Assembly (NCBI RefSeq): GCF_016019935.1
Contig: NZ_JAECMT010000002.1
Location: 682,001-746,000, forward strand
Direction of reading: 5' to 3'
DNA length: 64,000 bases
Source: Paenibacillus sp. GSMTC-2017
Lineage (GTDB): Bacteria > Bacillota > Bacilli > Paenibacillales > Paenibacillaceae
Part shown: in pieces, positions 16,401-25,753 of the stretch
Numbering within the stretch: position 1 is the first letter of the stretch
Layout of the letters: each line of letters opens with the position of its first letter
Translations under genes and position numbers: made by a program
The notes under the pieces: model-generated
Told to the model about the DNA's origin: nothing
Database searches by the model: none
The model's input: only the letters and a program-made list of their open reading frames with translations

Positions 16401-17354
16401 ATGAAGAAAGTATTATTGCCAATTGTTCTAATTTTGATGTTGCTAGTCAGCGCTTGCGGTGGCGGTAATAGCAATGAAGGTGCAAAAAACACAACACAAC
16501 CTTCTCCATCAGCTACCACTGGGACTGAAGATAACAAAACAGGTACGATCACTTATAAATCCGAAAGTGGCGACGTTGTAGTTCCAGCTAATCCACAGCG
16601 CGTCGTTGTTCTTTCTTCATTAGCAGGTAACGTAATGGCACTAGGTGTTAATATCGTTGGTGTAGATGTGTGGTCGAAGAAAAACACTAACTATGATAAA
16701 TATATTAAAGATGCTGCAGAAGTTTCTGAAGAAAACCTTGAAAAAATTATTGAGCTAAACCCAGATCTAATCTTGGGCTTATCAACAGTTAAAAACATCG
16801 AGAAATTGAAAGAAATTGCTCCAACCGTTACTTTCACATACGGAAAACTTAACTATTTAGAACAACATGTAGAGATCGGTAAAGTTCTAAATAAAGAAAA
16901 AGAAGCACAAGCTTGGGTAGATGATTTCCAGAAGCGTGCGCAAGAAGCTGGCGTAAAAATTAAAGAAAAAATCGGTGCAGATACAACGATTTCCGTCGTT
17001 GAAAGTATGCAGAAACAGCTTTATGTATTTGGCGACAACTGGGGACGCGGAACAGAAATTCTTTATCAAGAAATGAAGTTAGCTATGCCAGCGAAAGTAA
17101 AAGAAATGGCATTAAAAGATGGTTACTATGCGATTTCTCCAGAAGTTCTTCCAGAATATATGGGTGATTACGTTATTATGAGCAAGTATGCGGAAAGCGA
17201 CATGTCTTTCCAAGAAACAGAATCATACAAAAATATTCCAGCAGTTAAAAACAAACAAGTATTTGATGTAAATGGAAACCAGTACTTCTTCAACGATCCA
17301 CTAACACTAGACATCCAACTTGCTTTCTTTATCGAAAAACTGTTGGGTCAATAA
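16401..17354 (+). CDS. iron-siderophore ABC transporter, substrate-binding lipoprotein
   Basis: 317 residues. The ATG at 16401 follows AAGGGGAG; the frame is open upstream through the promoter and Fur box, which excludes an earlier start. The signal peptide ends LLVSAC with Cys19 as the lipidated residue. The mature part is a type III periplasmic-binding fold (PeriBP_2/FecB): GDVVVPANPQRVVVLSS, then LNPDLILGL, and FGDNWGRGTEILYQE in the second lobe. It captures ferric siderophore at the outer face of the membrane and hands it to the two FecCD permeases that follow. The siderophore is probably a hydroxamate or citrate type as for YfiY/YfhA-like systems, but this is not determined. Fur-regulated. 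Confidence 0.92.
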   Translation: MKKVLLPIVLILMLLVSACGGGNSNEGAKNTTQPSPSATTGTEDNKTGTITYKSESGDVVVPANPQRVVVLSSLAGNVMALGVNIVGVDVWSKKNTNYDKYIKDAAEVSEENLEKIIELNPDLILGLSTVKNIEKLKEIAPTVTFTYGKLNYLEQHVEIGKVLNKEKEAQAWVDDFQKRAQEAGVKIKEKIGADTTISVVESMQKQLYVFGDNWGRGTEILYQEMKLAMPAKVKEMALKDGYYAISPEVLPEYMGDYVIMSKYAESDMSFQETESYKNIPAVKNKQVFDVNGNQYFFNDPLTLDIQLAFFIEKLLGQ

Positions 17355-17358
17355 CATC

Positions 17359-18378
17359 ATGGGACAGTTACCTATGACAAATAAACGTGCTTTACCTTAT
17401 GTATACAAACTTATTGCCGGCATAGTTTTTCTTGCCGGCATGTTTGTTATATCAATTATGTTAGGAGCCGCAGATATTTCCTTGCAGGATGTATGGGCTG
17501 CAATTACTTTTTCCAGTGTTAACAAAGATATTCTTATCATTCAAGAGATTCGGCTGCCGAGAGAAATTGGTGCAGCATTAGTAGGAGCAGCTTTCGGAGT
17601 TTCTGGAGCTGTTATGCAAGGCGTAACACGGAATCCACTTGCTGACCCCGGACTTCTAGGCTTAACCTCAGGTGCAACTGCAGCGCTTGCTATTACATTA
17701 GCTTTCGCTCCTAACCTGAGTTATATGGGCATTACGATCGCATGTTTTATTGGTTCTGCCGTTGGTGCAATCTTGGTCATTATTTTGAGTTCTGCTGGGA
17801 GAAGGAAGATGTCGCCTTTCCGTATCGTTCTAGCAGGTGCTGCGATTTCCACTTTTTTAATCGCAGTTAGTGAAGGTATTGGACTTTATTTTAAAATATC
17901 GAAATTTGTGTCTATGTGGACGGCAGGTGGTCTTATTGGTACTACATGGGCACAGATCACATTAATCGCACCAATTGTAATTATAGGAATTATCATTTCT
18001 ATTATATTCTCGAAACAGCTTACGATATTAAGTCTTAATGAAGAAGTAGCGATAGGTCTTGGTCAAAGTCTCACTCGGGTAAGGGTAATTTTGTTTATAA
18101 TCGTCATCCTACTTACTGGTGCATCTGTTGCTTTGGTTGGCAATTTAGCATTTATCGGTCTCATGATCCCTCATATTGTTAGATCATTTACTGGAACTGA
18201 CTACCGATATATTGTTCCAATGTCCGCAGTTCTGGGTGCCGCCTTTATGTTAATCGCAGATACGATGGGACGTTTAATAAATGTACCGTATGAGACTCCT
18301 GTTGTAGCAGTTGTTTCCATGTTGGGCTTGCCGTTTTTCCTATTCGTCGTACATAAAGGAGGCAAATCCTTATCATGA
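17359..18378 (+). CDS. FecCD-family ferric-siderophore permease, first subunit
   Basis: 339 residues from the ATG at 17359, four bases after the preceding stop; a second ATG at 17374 is possible. About ten hydrophobic membrane segments are evident. Family motifs are GAAFGVSGAVMQGVTRNPLA followed by DPGLLGLTSGA and, near the end, GNLAFIGLMIPHIVR, the loop that docks with the ATPase. It forms the channel as a heterodimer with the next gene. The gene overlaps its partner by ATGA. Confidence 0.93.
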   Translation: MGQLPMTNKRALPYVYKLIAGIVFLAGMFVISIMLGAADISLQDVWAAITFSSVNKDILIIQEIRLPREIGAALVGAAFGVSGAVMQGVTRNPLADPGLLGLTSGATAALAITLAFAPNLSYMGITIACFIGSAVGAILVIILSSAGRRKMSPFRIVLAGAAISTFLIAVSEGIGLYFKISKFVSMWTAGGLIGTTWAQITLIAPIVIIGIIISIIFSKQLTILSLNEEVAIGLGQSLTRVRVILFIIVILLTGASVALVGNLAFIGLMIPHIVRSFTGTDYRYIVPMSAVLGAAFMLIADTMGRLINVPYETPVVAVVSMLGLPFFLFVVHKGGKSLS

Positions 18379-19382
18379 TGCAAAAGGCGAATGTCCGAAA
18401 GCAACGAATACTTGTCATATCCTTCTTAACTTTAATAGTTGCAACTATCGTCGTTAGTTTGGGACTTGGTTATTCTACCGTCTCCTATGATCGGATACTA
18501 CCGACTTTGTTAGGTGCAGGCAACTTTAAAGAGGAATTTATACTGTTTTCAATCCGACTGCCACGTATCATAGTAACGTTGCTCGCTGGAATGGCCTTAG
18601 CTCTATCCGGCTCAATTTTACAATCGATTACTCGTAATGACTTGGCTGATCCCGGAATTATCGGTATTAACTCGGGAGCTGGTGTCGCAGTTGCAATATT
18701 TTTCCTCTTTATACCGATAGAAGCAGGAAAATTTGTTTATTTACTTCCTGTTGCAGCTTTTGTTGGAGCGTTGTTAACAGCATGCTTAATTTACCTGTTT
18801 TCTTTTAAGCGATCGGAAGGTTTGAACCCTATCCGGCTTGTGCTCATCGGAGTGGGATTCTCCACTACACTTTCGGGCGTTATGATCGTTATAATTTCTT
18901 CCGCTGAAAGATCGAAAGTAGATTTTATTGCTAAGTGGATTGCAGGAAATGTATGGGGCGCAGATTGGCCATTCATTTGGGCTATCTTGCCTTGGCTTGC
19001 ATTTTTAATTCCTTTTTCCCTCTATAAGGCGAATCAACTAAATCTGCTTGGTCTTAGTGAACCTGTTTCAATCGGTGTAGGTCTGCCAGTAGAGAGAGAA
19101 CGTATCAAACTTTTACTAGCTGCCGTTGCGCTTGCTGCTTCTGCCGTTTCAGTCACTGGAGCCATTGCATTCGTCGGACTAATGGCACCTCATATTGCTA
19201 AGGCGCTAGTAGGCCCACGTAATCAACTATTTATTCCTGTTGCCGTACTTCTGGGTGGTTGGATGCTTCTTATCGCAGATACAATAGGCCGGAATCTACT
19301 TGATCCTGATGGTATCCCAGCAGGAATCGTCGTATCTATCATTGGCGTTCCTTACTTTGCTTATTTGATCTTGAAGAAATAA
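18375..19382 (+). CDS. FecCD-family ferric-siderophore permease, second subunit
   Basis: 335 residues, about ten membrane segments. GMALALSGSILQSITRNDLA with DPGIIGINSGA and GAIAFVGLMAPHIAKALVG repeat the family motifs of the first permease; the two proteins are paralogues. It starts inside the stop of the upstream gene (ATGA), so stoichiometric translation is expected. The operon ends here with a strong terminator and has no ATPase gene; as in B. subtilis YfiZ/YfhA, a shared ATPase encoded elsewhere (YusV-type) would be needed (inference). Confidence 0.93.
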   Translation: MMQKANVRKQRILVISFLTLIVATIVVSLGLGYSTVSYDRILPTLLGAGNFKEEFILFSIRLPRIIVTLLAGMALALSGSILQSITRNDLADPGIIGINSGAGVAVAIFFLFIPIEAGKFVYLLPVAAFVGALLTACLIYLFSFKRSEGLNPIRLVLIGVGFSTTLSGVMIVIISSAERSKVDFIAKWIAGNVWGADWPFIWAILPWLAFLIPFSLYKANQLNLLGLSEPVSIGVGLPVERERIKLLLAAVALAASAVSVTGAIAFVGLMAPHIAKALVGPRNQLFIPVAVLLGGWMLLIADTIGRNLLDPDGIPAGIVVSIIGVPYFAYLILKK

Positions 19383-19424
19383 TAGAACTTACATGACTAA
19401 AGCACATAGATAATCTATTCAACA

Positions 19425-19468
19425 ACAAAACAGTCCTCACCAGAAAGCTGGAGAGGACTGTTTTATTT
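19425..19468. terminator. bidirectional terminator
   Basis: AAAACAGTCCTC and GAGGACTGTTTT form a perfect 12-bp stem with a 14-base loop, with T-rich ends on both strands, between the permease gene and the convergent giant gene. Confidence 0.9.
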
Positions 19469-19495
19469 TGTGCGGCTACTCAACTACAAAGTTAT

Positions 19496-22400
19496 TTACT
19501 TTACTCTATGGACACCAACGACTTGTCCAACACTCCCACTGATGACAACTTCCACACGAATAACTTTGATAACACCATTGTTGTAATAAGCAGAAAAAGT
19601 GAAGGTAATAGGACCATCCTCAAGCTTTTCGAATGTTTCATCCCATAGCTCCCCACTCCATGATGTTGTATTGTCTCCAACTAGCATGAGGTGTGTAGTT
19701 TTCTTACCAATTGTTACTTCAACCCGATTTGCACGTGTCGACGTTGTTGTTTCAGTTGTATTCGCATATAAAAGAAATTTCTCTCCAGCCCAAAACACAT
19801 TATAGCTACGTGGTGATTCTATTTCACCACTTGTCTTCAGATTATATTGCTGACGATGTTTATTCCATAAATCAGTATGTCTCACCGTACCTGTAACATT
19901 TAGGGGAAGCACTGAAATTAATTTAGTAACTTCCACTGGAGCAGCTTTTCCATCGCTAACGATTAACTTCATCGTCCATGTACCCGTTTCTACAAACGGT
20001 TGTACTGGTCCAGTATTAGGGTATGGATCATTAAAGGAATAATTCGTATTCGTTTTGACTCCTGTGGGACTCTTCAGCTCATAGCGGATAGATAATGCAT
20101 CCTTATCGGGATCATTGACCAAAGAACGGAACGTTACCGTATCTCCTTCATAGATCGGTTGTGGTGACCAACTAAAATCAGCCCTTGGTGTTACGTTCGT
20201 TTCTATATAGAAATAACGAACGGTACTCCATTCACCCCACTCGATCCCATCAAACACTCTTACTTTTACGTACATGTTTGTTTTTTCGGGTAGATCAACC
20301 TCAGGTATCCAAGTATTATCCGCACCAGATATTGATTCTGAATCAGTTACTAGATATCCTCCGTAGCGAATAATTTGAACCTGATATCGCTTCTGAACAT
20401 CATTGTCTGCATCTCCGTATGTCCACTTAAACTCGGGACGCAGTACCGTAAGCTTCGATGGATTGTCCTGGTTGGTGCTAGTTGGTGCAGTTATTGTAGC
20501 TGTTGGTTTACGATTAATAACTTTAACCTCTTGTTCGATCTGAGCAGTAGCACCATGTGAATCCTCAACTACTTGGCGGAACGAGTATGTTCCAAGTGCG
20601 TTAAAGCTTGTTGTCCAACTTGTTCGTGAACTGCTAAATACTGTTTCCACACCATTTGTTGTTTTATTGCGAACATAATATGTGTGCTTCAGCTTTGTTC
20701 GGTCACCATCTTCTTTATCAGTCGCTAAAGAATTAATGGTTACTGTAGTTCCTCTATGAGCAGTTGTATGAGATTTCGTAAATCCAGGCGATGGAGGAGT
20801 ATTTAATACAGCTGTAATATTAACATCTAGTGTCTTTACAGCCCAATTGCTCCATGCGCCATATTCGTCTCGTACTGCTAATCCTATTTTGTAAAGACCC
20901 GTTTCTTGTGGTGTAATAAGCTTTTCTAGTACATAATCGCCGCTTGGAGATAGGTAGTAGAATTTCTTTTCTAAAACACCTTTTGTTTGTTTGTAGTCGA
21001 TCCCCGTAGCTTCTTTTGAATAATTTGATAAAGTCAAATAACGATCTGGATCGTAAGAATAATCCGTCCAAAGAACATGTCCATCGGAAGGCCGCTGCGC
21101 GACATCAAATGTCGCAATTGGCTTGCGATGGATGAGCAACTGTTCAGTATACAAATTGGATTGCTTACGGTAATTATCGAATAGCATATTCGGATATAAA
21201 TACGATAGATGCGGATCATCTTGTGTTTGATAGGATAGATGATAGATCCCTACTTTATCTGGTTGTTTTGGAGTACCAATCGAGATATCATGTAGGGCTG
21301 ATAGACCCGACTTCCCGTCACCTGCGTCCAAAAACTTCGTTGGATTCGTATGTCTGTAACTCCACTTACTTTTCACTCCAATGACTGGATCATTTTCAGG
21401 GTCAGTCACGCTTGTTGTGAATGTAATCGGATCATCAATGACCGCAATATTATATTGCTTATTTTTATTTGAGAGCATTTCCGTTAGTTTCATATTTTTC
21501 ATCTCGACTAACGCCGTGTTCGCAAATATTCCAAACTCACCCTCTGACTCGAAGGTCGTATCTAACACGTCGATAATAGGAACACCATTTACATACACTT
21601 TTATCGAATCATTAATAGCTTGTACCATCACGTTATAGTACTTATGCTGCTCCATCATATATGCTTTTTCATTCAGAATCGTACGTTTTCCATTTTCAAT
21701 CTTAATAAGACGAGTAGATTCTGATGACGACTCTACTCTGTATGTGTTTTGAAATGAATGATCTTTCGATCTGAAAGATACACCAGCTCTCTCTTCACTT
21801 AGAGAGTCAAAGTTAAACTTAAGCTGATATGCATACATAAAGTTCTCAAGACTAGGGACTGAGTCAGAATACAACGTCCCATATAGGTCGTAGTTTTCGC
21901 TACGTTCTGGTGTAGGACCAGAAAGAAGGATGTACTTTTCGCCTGAAGATACTTTTAGAGAACCATCTGTCAAAACCGTTAAAGACATACTAGGATTACC
22001 TGACTGGTAAGTAAATGAACTCAAATTTAATGAACTCGCATGCCCGTTAGCCAAATCGATGTTATACAAATTAGAATCACGAGTTTTTGCGTAATAGAAA
22101 TACCCATTGGTTGTAATGATATAACTATTAATATTTCTTATATCTACCGACCATACTATGTTGGCCGGATTATTAAAGTCTCGTGCTCTTAGATAATTAT
22201 GATCCTTTGTAATGATGGTATTTTTATGGCGTGATAGGATCGTCTCGCTTATCTCTATTTGATGCAAAAGAGCCCCAGTGTTTGTATCCCGTACAATTAG
22301 CCGATCAATATAGCTACTAAAACTTCTCCTCATGTAGCGATATGCAATTTTTGAACCATCTTCATTGCCAACTACTCGCGAGCCAATAGCATAACCATCT

Positions 22401-25400
22401 TTCGTTGACGAATGACTCCAATTGGTTTGACCTCCATCATGATAAAGGGCAGATTGTTCACCTGTAGATCCATCTAATTTAGCTAGGAAAACGTTATGAA
22501 AAACGTAACCACTACTCGGTGATCCATCATGATAATCAAATGCCTCATAATAAAGATTTCCTTTGGAATCATAACCTAACGGATTGTTGATAGTACTCTC
22601 AACGGATATGCCTACCTCTTGAAGATCTGAATGTAATTCTGTTTTTTTAGAAAGTAGAAATGGATTATTAAACGAGTACAGGTTGGCGTAATCCTTTCCC
22701 TTATTCCACTTATTGTAGGTCATTGTCGTATAGATTTGTTTTAGATCATGATTAAATTTTAAACTTTCTGTATCTAGTAGTTTATGACCACCCTGATTAA
22801 AGCACGTATCATAAACACAACCCCAACTAGCTCTTGCGTATACTTCAGTTAGAGGCGTATTTAGTGCAAGGCCTTTAAAACTATAAACTTGATCCTTTTC
22901 AATCGCACCATTTCTAATATAGATAAGTCCTAAATCATAATCAATGTGAGAAATTCTCGACTTTGTTAGTCGTCTAATTTCACTCCCACTTTTATAGACA
23001 ATGAGATCGGAATCATCTCTAGGTGTTGTATCTTCTAAAAGTGTGTAATCCAAATATAGCTTTATCCGATCAGGCCCTGTAAAACTTTTTACATTAGAAA
23101 TAGTTGCCTCATTGAGTGATATTCCTTGCCAGTTTTTCACATCACCAGGTTCTGTTGAAATAAATAGATTCACGGTCGATAGAGAATTTTCAACCGTATC
23201 TACAGACCAAGACTTTCCGCCAGTCGTTGATTTCCATGTGTTAGACATAATATCGGATGGATTAATAGCATAGCTTTTACCTGCTGCTGGTGGTGTTACA
23301 TTCTCGCTTACAGCGGTAAAAGAAACCCATGGACTGTCATTGATTACGTCGAGTACGTAAACTGCACTCGCCATTTTCCCCCAATTCTCTGTAACGGTAA
23401 GAGTAAACTGATACTTGCCTACTTTATTAGGTGTAAGCCAATACATACCATCACTCTCTGGTTTGAGTGGAACAGCGGTCTCCGAATATTGGCCATCATT
23501 GTTTGCGTCGTGTATATATGACAATACTGTACTAACAATTTGATCTCCGTCTGGTGAAAATGATTCATTGATCATGGCTACAGCTCTGTTTCGCAAGCTA
23601 AGATCAGTAACATTCAATAATGCAACTGGTGGCAAATCAGGTTTTACAGCGATATGGCATTCAGCTGGTTCTAATGATTTCAAACCTGCTGAATCATAGA
23701 CATTTAGCTGTACTCTCTCAAATTGAACTTTTTCTGTATTGTTTATATAGGTTGACAATCGATTCGTCCATTCATCTTTAGCATGATCAATCTTACGCCC
23801 TATTGGACTGTAGCTTTTAGAACTATCAAAAGAAGAATATATAGGTCGCATCGTCTTCACTTCTGCAGGGCATCTCGCAATTGCGACAGGGTTTTTGGGA
23901 ACAACTTTAATTACCGTTGTTGCAGTAGACGTTAATCCATATTGATCGCGCATTTGAGCTTTAACATAATGATAGCCGAGAGTGTCCATTTTCACATTGT
24001 GATAGCCTTCAGTAACCCGTTCGTACTTCTCGGGGAGTGAACGAATGAATTCCGAACCATATTCGGTATCAAAGCCCATAAATTCAATGGAGTCCCCATC
24101 AGGATCTATAGGGGTCGGTACTGATGGATCATCGATATAGATGAGGTCTAAGATAGTTCCCTCTATTACTTCTGTCAGAGGCAATGTCCGAACGCTAGGA
24201 TAAACAAAGCCAATTTCAAATTCTGGCGGATTGTTTCCCGCGATATCATTGACTGTGAGTGGCTTGTCAGCTATCCAACCCGATTCTCCGCAGCTGGTCT
24301 TAATATTGATACTTACCATATGTACACCAACACCAATATTCCATGGGTAATTGCTATAAGTGTAGGTAGTTTTATTGGTCTGTCCTATAAAAGGCCGCGT
24401 GATCACGGTTCCATCGCGCTCAATTTTATATCTGTGCGATTGGTAGGAGCATCCGTTCATAGCAAAATCTTTTGGTATGAAGCTAAAAGATTCTCGAAAA
24501 TTAATTGTAGATGGAATAATATCAAAGTCTCCTGAGAATTGTAAGGGATCTTTTTCATAAAAAAATGAAACATAAGCGATTTTCTGTGTGTTGTTCAAAG
24601 TAGTCGTTACTAAATTACCAGGTTGAAAGGAATTATTAAAGTTGATATAAGAAACATTACCACCGAGTACCTTACCATAGATTGAATCTGCATTTAACGA
24701 GCGACTATGCGGTAACTTCTCAACTAAAGGAGTAGTTGACTCCGCTGACTTCACAAAACTCCCTGTAGGACCTGTTCGCACCATATGACGTACTTTAATT
24801 TCTGTCATCGTGTTTTTCTCAGATTCCCATTCGACGACCAACCTTTTATCCTTATAGCGGTAAGTTGTTGCTTCTAATCTGAACTTAAGAGCAGAATAAT
24901 ACCACATCTGACGTGCGCCAGGATTCGCCCAATCATTGTAATAACCTGCATCCCATGAGTCCCTTTTAAAGTTTTGTTTAAAGTATGCACGAACGCTAGT
25001 TTTAGAAAGAACCTCGTGACGGATATATGTTGTTGAAAGATCAGCCTTTCCCCATCGCTTTACTGGATCATTATCATTTTTATATATCTCATTATCAACT
25101 CGCTTGTCTCTATCAAGTTTTACATCATAAACATTTATCGTTTTTACATCTACTACCTTGTCCTTAACAAAAGGTAGACCTTCATTACCATCAAAGTGAT
25201 ATGGACCATTTTTTGTCAATATTAAATAAAGAAGTTCGTCGCTACAGTTTGGAAAAGCTCTATACCCATGCTCATCTTCTTCTGAGGTATAAGGGCAAGT
25301 TGAACTAGTTGGATATCTAACATTTTTAGGATCTTGAACGTTTGCTCTCCAAACGTTACTGCCTCCAGAGCGATCCCAATAATAAATACCACCATAGGTG

Positions 25401-25735
25401 TGACTTCGTGCTGTTTTTACCACCACTTCTGTTCCATTAATAGTATCTTTTCCAGTATAACTTGGTTTCCCCACCCACGTTCCACTTGCTTCACGCAAAA
25501 AAGTCCCATCTGGTTTTTCCCAACGTATACTTTTAATGATAAAGCCCTTTTTAGACTGAATATTGTATGTCACATCTGAGCTAGCCTGATCTGTATAAAG
25601 ATAAGGATCTATTATTTCTTCATTAACATGTGTCTCGTAAGTTGGAGTTATCACAGAAGTTTCAGCTCTAACATCATCGTTCCTAAATAAAATGGCCATA
25701 AATAAAATAAACATTGTTAGCATGAATTTTTTCAT
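19496..25735 (-). CDS. giant secreted multidomain protein (2079 aa), function unknown
   Basis: The largest gene in the window. Residues 1-25 form a signal peptide (cleavage likely after DVRA). The protein is built from beta-rich modules: an N-terminal region of unknown type with aromatic and Cys residues; PKD- or cadherin-like modules with P-D-G-D or D-x-D-N-D motifs (SFSPDGDQIV, DPDGDSIEF, DPENDPVIG, DKEDGDR, GDADNDVQK, DPDKDALSI); a middle stretch with repeated blade-like segments (LDGSTGEQSALYHDGG, RDTNTGALLHQIE); and a LamG/DUF1080-like jelly roll (YYNVMVQAINDSIKVYVNG). There is no SLH domain, LPXTG or C-terminal membrane segment, so any anchoring must come from elsewhere. It starts 18 bases after the SLH gene, with GGTGATTAA before the ATG, so the two are one operon. 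I cannot assign a catalytic function. Confidence 0.85.
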   Translation of the reverse strand: MKKFMLTMFILFMAILFRNDDVRAETSVITPTYETHVNEEIIDPYLYTDQASSDVTYNIQSKKGFIIKSIRWEKPDGTFLREASGTWVGKPSYTGKDTINGTEVVVKTARSHTYGGIYYWDRSGGSNVWRANVQDPKNVRYPTSSTCPYTSEEDEHGYRAFPNCSDELLYLILTKNGPYHFDGNEGLPFVKDKVVDVKTINVYDVKLDRDKRVDNEIYKNDNDPVKRWGKADLSTTYIRHEVLSKTSVRAYFKQNFKRDSWDAGYYNDWANPGARQMWYYSALKFRLEATTYRYKDKRLVVEWESEKNTMTEIKVRHMVRTGPTGSFVKSAESTTPLVEKLPHSRSLNADSIYGKVLGGNVSYINFNNSFQPGNLVTTTLNNTQKIAYVSFFYEKDPLQFSGDFDIIPSTINFRESFSFIPKDFAMNGCSYQSHRYKIERDGTVITRPFIGQTNKTTYTYSNYPWNIGVGVHMVSINIKTSCGESGWIADKPLTVNDIAGNNPPEFEIGFVYPSVRTLPLTEVIEGTILDLIYIDDPSVPTPIDPDGDSIEFMGFDTEYGSEFIRSLPEKYERVTEGYHNVKMDTLGYHYVKAQMRDQYGLTSTATTVIKVVPKNPVAIARCPAEVKTMRPIYSSFDSSKSYSPIGRKIDHAKDEWTNRLSTYINNTEKVQFERVQLNVYDSAGLKSLEPAECHIAVKPDLPPVALLNVTDLSLRNRAVAMINESFSPDGDQIVSTVLSYIHDANNDGQYSETAVPLKPESDGMYWLTPNKVGKYQFTLTVTENWGKMASAVYVLDVINDSPWVSFTAVSENVTPPAAGKSYAINPSDIMSNTWKSTTGGKSWSVDTVENSLSTVNLFISTEPGDVKNWQGISLNEATISNVKSFTGPDRIKLYLDYTLLEDTTPRDDSDLIVYKSGSEIRRLTKSRISHIDYDLGLIYIRNGAIEKDQVYSFKGLALNTPLTEVYARASWGCVYDTCFNQGGHKLLDTESLKFNHDLKQIYTTMTYNKWNKGKDYANLYSFNNPFLLSKKTELHSDLQEVGISVESTINNPLGYDSKGNLYYEAFDYHDGSPSSGYVFHNVFLAKLDGSTGEQSALYHDGGQTNWSHSSTKDGYAIGSRVVGNEDGSKIAYRYMRRSFSSYIDRLIVRDTNTGALLHQIEISETILSRHKNTIITKDHNYLRARDFNNPANIVWSVDIRNINSYIITTNGYFYYAKTRDSNLYNIDLANGHASSLNLSSFTYQSGNPSMSLTVLTDGSLKVSSGEKYILLSGPTPERSENYDLYGTLYSDSVPSLENFMYAYQLKFNFDSLSEERAGVSFRSKDHSFQNTYRVESSSESTRLIKIENGKRTILNEKAYMMEQHKYYNVMVQAINDSIKVYVNGVPIIDVLDTTFESEGEFGIFANTALVEMKNMKLTEMLSNKNKQYNIAVIDDPITFTTSVTDPENDPVIGVKSKWSYRHTNPTKFLDAGDGKSGLSALHDISIGTPKQPDKVGIYHLSYQTQDDPHLSYLYPNMLFDNYRKQSNLYTEQLLIHRKPIATFDVAQRPSDGHVLWTDYSYDPDRYLTLSNYSKEATGIDYKQTKGVLEKKFYYLSPSGDYVLEKLITPQETGLYKIGLAVRDEYGAWSNWAVKTLDVNITAVLNTPPSPGFTKSHTTAHRGTTVTINSLATDKEDGDRTKLKHTYYVRNKTTNGVETVFSSSRTSWTTSFNALGTYSFRQVVEDSHGATAQIEQEVKVINRKPTATITAPTSTNQDNPSKLTVLRPEFKWTYGDADNDVQKRYQVQIIRYGGYLVTDSESISGADNTWIPEVDLPEKTNMYVKVRVFDGIEWGEWSTVRYFYIETNVTPRADFSWSPQPIYEGDTVTFRSLVNDPDKDALSIRYELKSPTGVKTNTNYSFNDPYPNTGPVQPFVETGTWTMKLIVSDGKAAPVEVTKLISVLPLNVTGTVRHTDLWNKHRQQYNLKTSGEIESPRSYNVFWAGEKFLLYANTTETTTSTRANRVEVTIGKKTTHLMLVGDNTTSWSGELWDETFEKLEDGPITFTFSAYYNNGVIKVIRVEVVISGSVGQVVGVHRVK

Positions 25736-25753
25736 TTAATCACCACTTCCAGT

